Assembly (NCBI GenBank): GCA_009776385.1
Contig: WRFT01000056.1
Coordinates: 1-9,494, forward strand
Direction of reading: 5' to 3'
Source of the DNA: Clostridia bacterium
GTDB taxonomy: Bacteria > Bacillota > Clostridia > Christensenellales > Aristaeellaceae
Length of the DNA: 9,494 nucleotides
This document shows positions 6,458 through 9,494 of this stretch, piece by piece; position 1 is the stretch's first letter, and each line of letters begins with the position of its first letter. The notes beneath the pieces are model-generated. The model was not told where the DNA came from and did no database searches. It was given only the letters and a program-made list of their open reading frames with translations. The translations under genes were made by a program, and so were the position numbers.

Positions 6458-7432
6458 GTGAAAAAAGCAATATGCTGGGCTGTCGTGCTGGGGATTATCT
6501 TGTTTAGTTGCGGGTCGGCAGCCGCCTTCGCAGGCGGAACATACATGTCCGCGGGCAAAACATACGCCGTGGTAAACAACCCGAATCCGGCCGACCGGCT
6601 GCATCTGCGCGCGCAGCCGCGTGTGGACGCGCCTTCGCTGGGCAGGTACTATAACGGCGTGGCGGTAGAGGTGTTATCTGCCCCTTCCGCTTCCTGGTAT
6701 GAGGTACGCATCGGCAGTACTGTCGGTTACATGTCAAGTCAGTATCTGGCCGCTTACGCAGTACCGGCCACGCCGACGATGATAGTTAACAATCCAAATC
6801 CGGCCGATCGGCTGAACTTACGCGCCGGGATGTCGGCAGCCTCCGCCTCCCTGGGCAAATATGCAAACGGTAAACAGGTGGTTGTATTGGGCGTCGGTGT
6901 AATTTGGCATCATGTGGCTGTCGACGGCAAGATAGGTTATATGATGGCAAAGTATCTAAAATCGCCGAATGGCAACGATGGTTCGGCAAAACAGCGGCTA
7001 TACGTTAACAACCCGAAACCGGCGGATCGGTTGAATCTGCGCGCGCAGCCGCGTGCCGATTCGACATCGCTCGGCAAGTACTACAACGGGGTATCCGTTG
7101 AGGTGCTTTCCTACTTGTTCGATCCCTGGGTGAAGGTGCGTATCGGTAAAACGGAAGGTTACATGCATAAAAGCTATTTGACGGCGGTTCCCGTAGCCTC
7201 GGCGATACCCACCGTGAAGGTTAACAATCCAAACGCGCGGGATCGTTTAAATCTGCGGTCGGGCATGTCGGTGCTCTTCGTTTCCATGGGTAAATATAGT
7301 AATGGAACAAGGGTGGAGGTGCTGGGTGTCAGTATGGGTTGGTATCATGTGCGGGTTAATGACAAGATAGGCTATATGATGTCCAAATTTCTTACCACGA
7401 TTCCCGGCAGTGCCTCTGCAGGGTCTCGGTAG
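6458..7432 (+). CDS. Exported protein with four bacterial SH3 (SH3b) domains
   Basis: A 324-residue secreted protein. Signal peptide: MKK then a hydrophobic core (about 4-17), with likely cleavage after AFA (near residue 25). A Cys18 preceded by LFS is a poor lipobox, so lipoprotein anchoring is less likely. The mature part is almost wholly four SH3 domains at about 36-98, 108-168, 181-243 and 252-314. Each opens with a VNNPxxxDRLxLR motif and closes with GYM...YL or GYMMxKFL. Domains 1 and 3 (AQPR, YYNGV) resemble each other, as do 2 and 4 (GMS, VLGV, KIGYMM), so an A-B pair was duplicated. SH3b domains usually bind cell-wall peptides; no catalytic domain is present, so a wall-bound adaptor, inhibitor or scaffold role is inferred. 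GTG start at 6458, eight bases after GGAGG (6445-6449). Convergent with the glycosyltransferase gene. Confidence 0.88.
   Translation: MKKAICWAVVLGIILFSCGSAAAFAGGTYMSAGKTYAVVNNPNPADRLHLRAQPRVDAPSLGRYYNGVAVEVLSAPSASWYEVRIGSTVGYMSSQYLAAYAVPATPTMIVNNPNPADRLNLRAGMSAASASLGKYANGKQVVVLGVGVIWHHVAVDGKIGYMMAKYLKSPNGNDGSAKQRLYVNNPKPADRLNLRAQPRADSTSLGKYYNGVSVEVLSYLFDPWVKVRIGKTEGYMHKSYLTAVPVASAIPTVKVNNPNARDRLNLRSGMSVLFVSMGKYSNGTRVEVLGVSMGWYHVRVNDKIGYMMSKFLTTIPGSASAGSR
6563..6961 (+). repeat. SH3 A-B pair, first copy
   Basis: Encodes SH3 domains 1 and 2 of the exported protein. Matching positions in the second copy lie 432-435 bases (144-145 codons) downstream. A 21-base stretch at 6603-6623 is identical to 7035-7055. 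Confidence 0.75.
6998..7399 (+). repeat. SH3 A-B pair, second copy
   Basis: Encodes SH3 domains 3 and 4. Domain 3 pairs with domain 1 and domain 4 with domain 2 in residue pattern, showing duplication of a two-domain unit rather than four separate single-domain events. Confidence 0.75.
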
Positions 7433-7472
7433 ACACCTCTGATAGATGCTTATATCGAAACATGTAAGTTTA

Positions 7473-7504
7473 AAACCGCGTTTTGCATTAATGACGCGCG
7501 GTTT
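7473..7504. terminator. Candidate bidirectional terminator hairpin between convergent genes
   Basis: AAACCGCG (7473-7480) and CGCGGTTT (7497-7504) form a perfect 8-base stem with a 16-base loop. It sits 41 bases after the SH3 gene and downstream of the leftward transferase remnant. Read on the minus strand the stem ends in TTTT then AAACTT, a short T run; on the plus strand only TTT follows. The long loop lowers confidence. Confidence 0.45.
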
Positions 7505-7529
7505 GATGCTGTCCGCATTCGTTTGATTG

Positions 7530-7700
7530 TCAGGAGCCCGCGGACTCCTTTTGACCAAACGCTTTCCGCTTAATGCTGCCCCAGTTATGCTTGTTTTTTC
7601 GGTATGTCAGCATGGCTTCTATCCGGAAAAGGGTGTTCACCTGCCGGTAGCCAAAGTTATCTATCAGGGCGTAAGCCGTTAGTTTCAGCAATTGTCCGAA
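7530..7700 (-). pseudogene. Out-of-frame C-terminal tail of the GT2 glycosyltransferase
   Basis: In the frame next to that of the transferase, the minus strand encodes 56 residues up to a TGA at 7532-7530, including YALIDNFGYRQVNTLFR and HNWGSIKRKAFG. From my memory of family 2 membrane transferases, a segment like YALLENFGYRQ...WGxMxRKGF is the normal end of such proteins, after their last membrane helices. Here it directly follows the ...MVALPYF end of the catalytic domain, with the intervening membrane-helix region absent and the frame shifted. It is a remnant unless a frameshift joins it. A weak hairpin (7532-7549) overlaps its stop codon. Confidence 0.7.
7532..7552 (+). terminator. Weak candidate terminator
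   Basis: AGGAG (7532-7536) and CTCCT (7545-7549) form a 5-base stem around CCCGCGGA, followed by a run of four T (7549-7552) on the plus strand. It could back up termination of the SH3 gene about 100 bases upstream. The stem is short and lies inside the transferase tail remnant. Confidence 0.25.
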
Positions 7701-8598
7701 AGTAGGGCAGCGCCACCATACCGATACGCCCGTATTGGCGGTTAAACAGCATTTTTTTATGCATCATCAGTGAAGACACCAAGCCTATCTGCCAGCGTTT
7801 ACGCTGCTTGCGCAAATCCCCGAAGGTTTCGGGCGGTTGGGTCCAACAAACCGGGGCGGGAACAAAATGAATGATGTAGTCTGACTTTTTACGACGCATG
7901 TGTTCATGCAGCTTTACCACTAACTCCATATCTTCGCCGATGGTACCTACCGTGTAACCGCCGACATCGATGACTACCCTTTTGTTAAAAGCGCCGAACG
8001 CACCGGAAACGATGAGTAAAATACCCATGGAGTTAAAGCCGATACGGCCGGTGAGAAAGGCGCGCAGATACTCCACCACCTGTAAGTTTACCAGCGACTT
8101 TTTACTTAAGCCTACCTGCTGGATTTCACCGTCTACTACCTCGCTTCCGCTCTCGATGCGTACAATGCCGCCTACTCCCACTACGCGGTGATCCTTGATA
8201 AAGGGCATTACGATTTGAATCAGCGAGTTCTTCTCCAACAGGGAGTCTGCGTCTATGGAGACAAACACAGGATAACGCGATACATTTATACCGGCGTTCA
8301 AGGCATCGGCTTTGCCGCCGTTCGCCTTGTCCAGCACCACCAAATTTGGATAATTAGGGCTGCGGTAAACGGCTTTTACTGCCTGTGTGGGGATGGATTG
8401 CTTGATTGGCTGTTCGATAGGGACCAACGCATAAGCGGAGATGAGCATCTGAAGCGTTTTGTCTTTGGATCCATCGTTGATAACAACGACCTCATATTCA
8501 GGAAAGTCTAGGCTGATGAGGTTTTTTACATTATCCACCACGTTAGCTTCTTCGTTATACGCCGGCACCAACAAAGACACCGGTATCCGTTTGTTCAT
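7657..8598 (-). CDS. Family 2 glycosyltransferase catalytic core lacking its membrane segments (truncated)
   Basis: Catalytic domain of a processive GT2 enzyme of the poly-GlcNAc/hyaluronan/cellulose synthase type, which normally polymerises a sugar from an NDP donor and exports the chain across the membrane. The 313 residues keep the motifs: VPAYNEE (11-17), Asp42 in NDGS, DAD (116-118), GEDMEL (221-226, probable base Asp223) and QRKRW (265-269). Relatives have an N-terminal helix before VPAYNEE and several helices after PYF; both are missing. Upstream, an in-frame TAG lies 18 bases before the ATG at 8598. Downstream, the match stops at Phe300, the last 13 residues (RTIAETNGLRPDR) look like out-of-frame sequence, and the family's true C-terminal tail appears in the next frame (7700-7530). 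The ribosome site is weak (AGGA). The start overlaps the end of the upstream glycosidase-like frame by 44 bases. It is probably non-functional as a polymer synthase. Confidence 0.85.
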   Translation of the reverse strand: MNKRIPVSLLVPAYNEEANVVDNVKNLISLDFPEYEVVVINDGSKDKTLQMLISAYALVPIEQPIKQSIPTQAVKAVYRSPNYPNLVVLDKANGGKADALNAGINVSRYPVFVSIDADSLLEKNSLIQIVMPFIKDHRVVGVGGIVRIESGSEVVDGEIQQVGLSKKSLVNLQVVEYLRAFLTGRIGFNSMGILLIVSGAFGAFNKRVVIDVGGYTVGTIGEDMELVVKLHEHMRRKKSDYIIHFVPAPVCWTQPPETFGDLRKQRKRWQIGLVSSLMMHKKMLFNRQYGRIGMVALPYFRTIAETNGLRPDR

Positions 8599-9046
8599 AG
8601 GCCGGATTCCTATCTATGATGCTGCTCATGATGGCATATTGATAATAGGTTGCATCGTAGTAAGGATCCACCAACAGCGCGCTGTTGTGTTGACCGTCCA
8701 GACGCAAAATAAAATCGGCGCCCATCCCGAGGGAATCGCCATTGAATGTGGTGTTCCCTTGTCCGGAGATAATATCGATGGGCAGGTACAGCGTCTCTTT
8801 ATCAAAGCTGTCCGTCTCTATCAATAAGTATATAAACTTCTCATCGCTTTTCATGGACAGGCGAGCGTTATCGTTTATCGTCACCACGTCGTCCTCTGCC
8901 CATTCCGACACATCGCCGTCCACGTAGCTTACCGACTGCCTTACGCCGGGGTCGAAGGCCAGCAACCCAAAATTCTGCTCGTTGGTTTGATAATCCAGCC
9001 AAAAAGGCCGCCATTCGGCAACATCCATATCTTGCGTGTTCCAGGT
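8555..9046 (-). CDS. C-terminal fragment of the glycosidase-like protein (frameshifted from the upstream part)
   Basis: Continues the TIM-barrel protein of the next entry in another frame: the open stretch begins TWNTQDMDVAEWRPFW at 9046, preceded in this frame by a TAA. FWLDYQTNEQNFGLLAFDPG (about residues 15-34) ends the barrel part, then YVDGDVSEW (about 40-48) opens a beta-sandwich resembling DOMON/CBM9-type modules, with FIYLLIETD and LYLPIDI strands and DFILRLDG. The residues up to YEQTDTGVF (near 8575) read as family sequence; the last five (VGAGV) are encoded by bases that encode VPAYNEE of the transferase in the other frame. The module therefore appears cut short, losing what I would expect to be a further 100 or more residues. 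The ATG at 9028 is internal, not a credible start. As read it is a broken gene. Confidence 0.7.
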   Translation of the reverse strand, partial: TWNTQDMDVAEWRPFWLDYQTNEQNFGLLAFDPGVRQSVSYVDGDVSEWAEDDVVTINDNARLSMKSDEKFIYLLIETDSFDKETLYLPIDIISGQGNTTFNGDSLGMGADFILRLDGQHNSALLVDPYYDATYYQYAIMSSIIDRNPAYEQTDTGVFVGAGV

Positions 9047-9494
9047 TTTTTAAACCATTCATCCTGCCAGGAGAAGATGATAGCGCCCATTAACCCTTCA
9101 TCACGGATATCGGCCATCAGGGATACTAATATCTCTCCCTGCTCGGTTTCGGTGACATGCCCCTGGTTAAAGCCGGAGTGTATGTTTTCATGGGCGATGC
9201 CGCGCGAAGCCTGTATGCCCACCTCACTGACGAGTACCGGCATGATATGGTGCTTGTTAAGCGCCTTGATATAAACGCGGTAACTGTTGGGCGGATCGTC
9301 CTGCAAGTACGTCTGATCGTAACTAAACAAGTCGGGATAATATGGGTAGACATGGTATGAGGCGAAAAGCCCCGCCTCGAAACCCGCTTTGGCTTGTAGA
9401 TTCTCCATATCTACACTGACGGCATCCTCCACCTCCGGGTTTGGTTCACCCGGGTGATGCAGCGGATCGCTGGTTACCCAGTTGCTCACGGCAA
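8941..9494 (-). CDS. Glycosidase-like TIM-barrel protein, 5' part beyond window, frameshifted
   Basis: Open from the right edge; the GTG at 9489 is probably internal because WVTSDPLHHPGEPN looks like the middle of a barrel. Visible features of a clan-A type glycoside hydrolase, numbered from that GTG: YHVYPYYPD (45-53), then PVLVSEVGIQASRG (84-97) with Glu89 in the place of a catalytic nucleophile, and GAIIFSWQDEWFKK (135-148). The family number is not certain. True coding ends at the A6 run (9051-9046): after EWFKK the frame reads PGTRKIW to a stop at 8941, while the -1 frame continues with TWNTQDMDVAEW. One extra A would restore a single reading frame. It lies directly upstream of a GT2 synthase core; synthase-hydrolase pairs are common in exopolysaccharide operons (for example BcsA with BcsZ), which suggests polymer trimming as its original role. 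Confidence 0.7.
   Translation of the reverse strand, partial: AVSNWVTSDPLHHPGEPNPEVEDAVSVDMENLQAKAGFEAGLFASYHVYPYYPDLFSYDQTYLQDDPPNSYRVYIKALNKHHIMPVLVSEVGIQASRGIAHENIHSGFNQGHVTETEQGEILVSLMADIRDEGLMGAIIFSWQDEWFKKPGTRKIWMLPNGGLFGWIIKPTSRILGCWPSTPA

Noticed and set aside
6503..6514. Lipobox-like LFSC at the end of the SH3 protein signal peptide
   Set aside because: Phe at the -2 position is unusual for a lipobox, and a normal signal peptidase I site (AFA) follows; lipoprotein status not called.
9046..9051. Programmed -1 ribosomal frameshifting at the A6 run
   Set aside because: The heptamer is T AAA AAA rather than a full A AAA AAG type, I did not identify a stimulatory structure, and other lesions nearby favour decay or error; kept only as an alternative.

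Overview
The window looks like chromosomal DNA of a Gram-positive anaerobe of the Clostridia (Bacillota), probably an uncultured gut or sludge type. The grounds are strong GGAGG-type ribosome binding sites, TTG and GTG starts, sigma-A-like promoters with 17-base spacers, an exported protein made only of bacterial SH3 repeats of a type I associate with Clostridia, and GH2/GH78 enzymes of Firmicute type. The lineage call is an inference from gene content. No rRNA, tRNA, insertion sequence or CRISPR array was seen, and no stretch over 300 bases lacks a gene.

Left part (1-5322, all minus strand): a leftward series of three genes. First is a cytoplasmic alpha-L-rhamnosidase-like GH78 enzyme (5246-3078) with its own promoter. 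Next is a membrane-anchored 353-residue protein of unknown function, with a possible papain-like Cys/His/Asp site (2920-1859), a TTG start and its own promoter that contains an inverted repeat. Last is an intact-looking GH2 beta-galactosidase (1797 to beyond base 1) that probably shares the transcript of the 353-residue gene. The two hydrolases would trim rhamnose and galactose from imported oligosaccharides or glycosides. No transporter or regulator gene is visible.

Middle (5323-7432, plus strand): a divergent promoter region carries a perfect GC-rich palindrome over the -35 box of a SAM-dependent methyltransferase gene (5461-6282). It is followed by an exported protein with four SH3 domains arranged as a duplicated A-B pair (6458-7432), preceded by a possible ECF-sigma promoter.

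Right part (7433-9494, minus strand): a damaged exopolysaccharide-type locus. A TIM-barrel glycosidase-like protein with a C-terminal DGDxxEW beta-sandwich enters from the right edge, is frameshifted at an A6 run (9046-9051), and then runs directly into a processive family 2 glycosyltransferase. That transferase keeps all its catalytic motifs but has lost the membrane segments expected on both sides. Its natural C-terminal tail survives out of frame just downstream. Either the locus is decaying by small deletions or the assembly is wrong here; this is the most notable part of the window.
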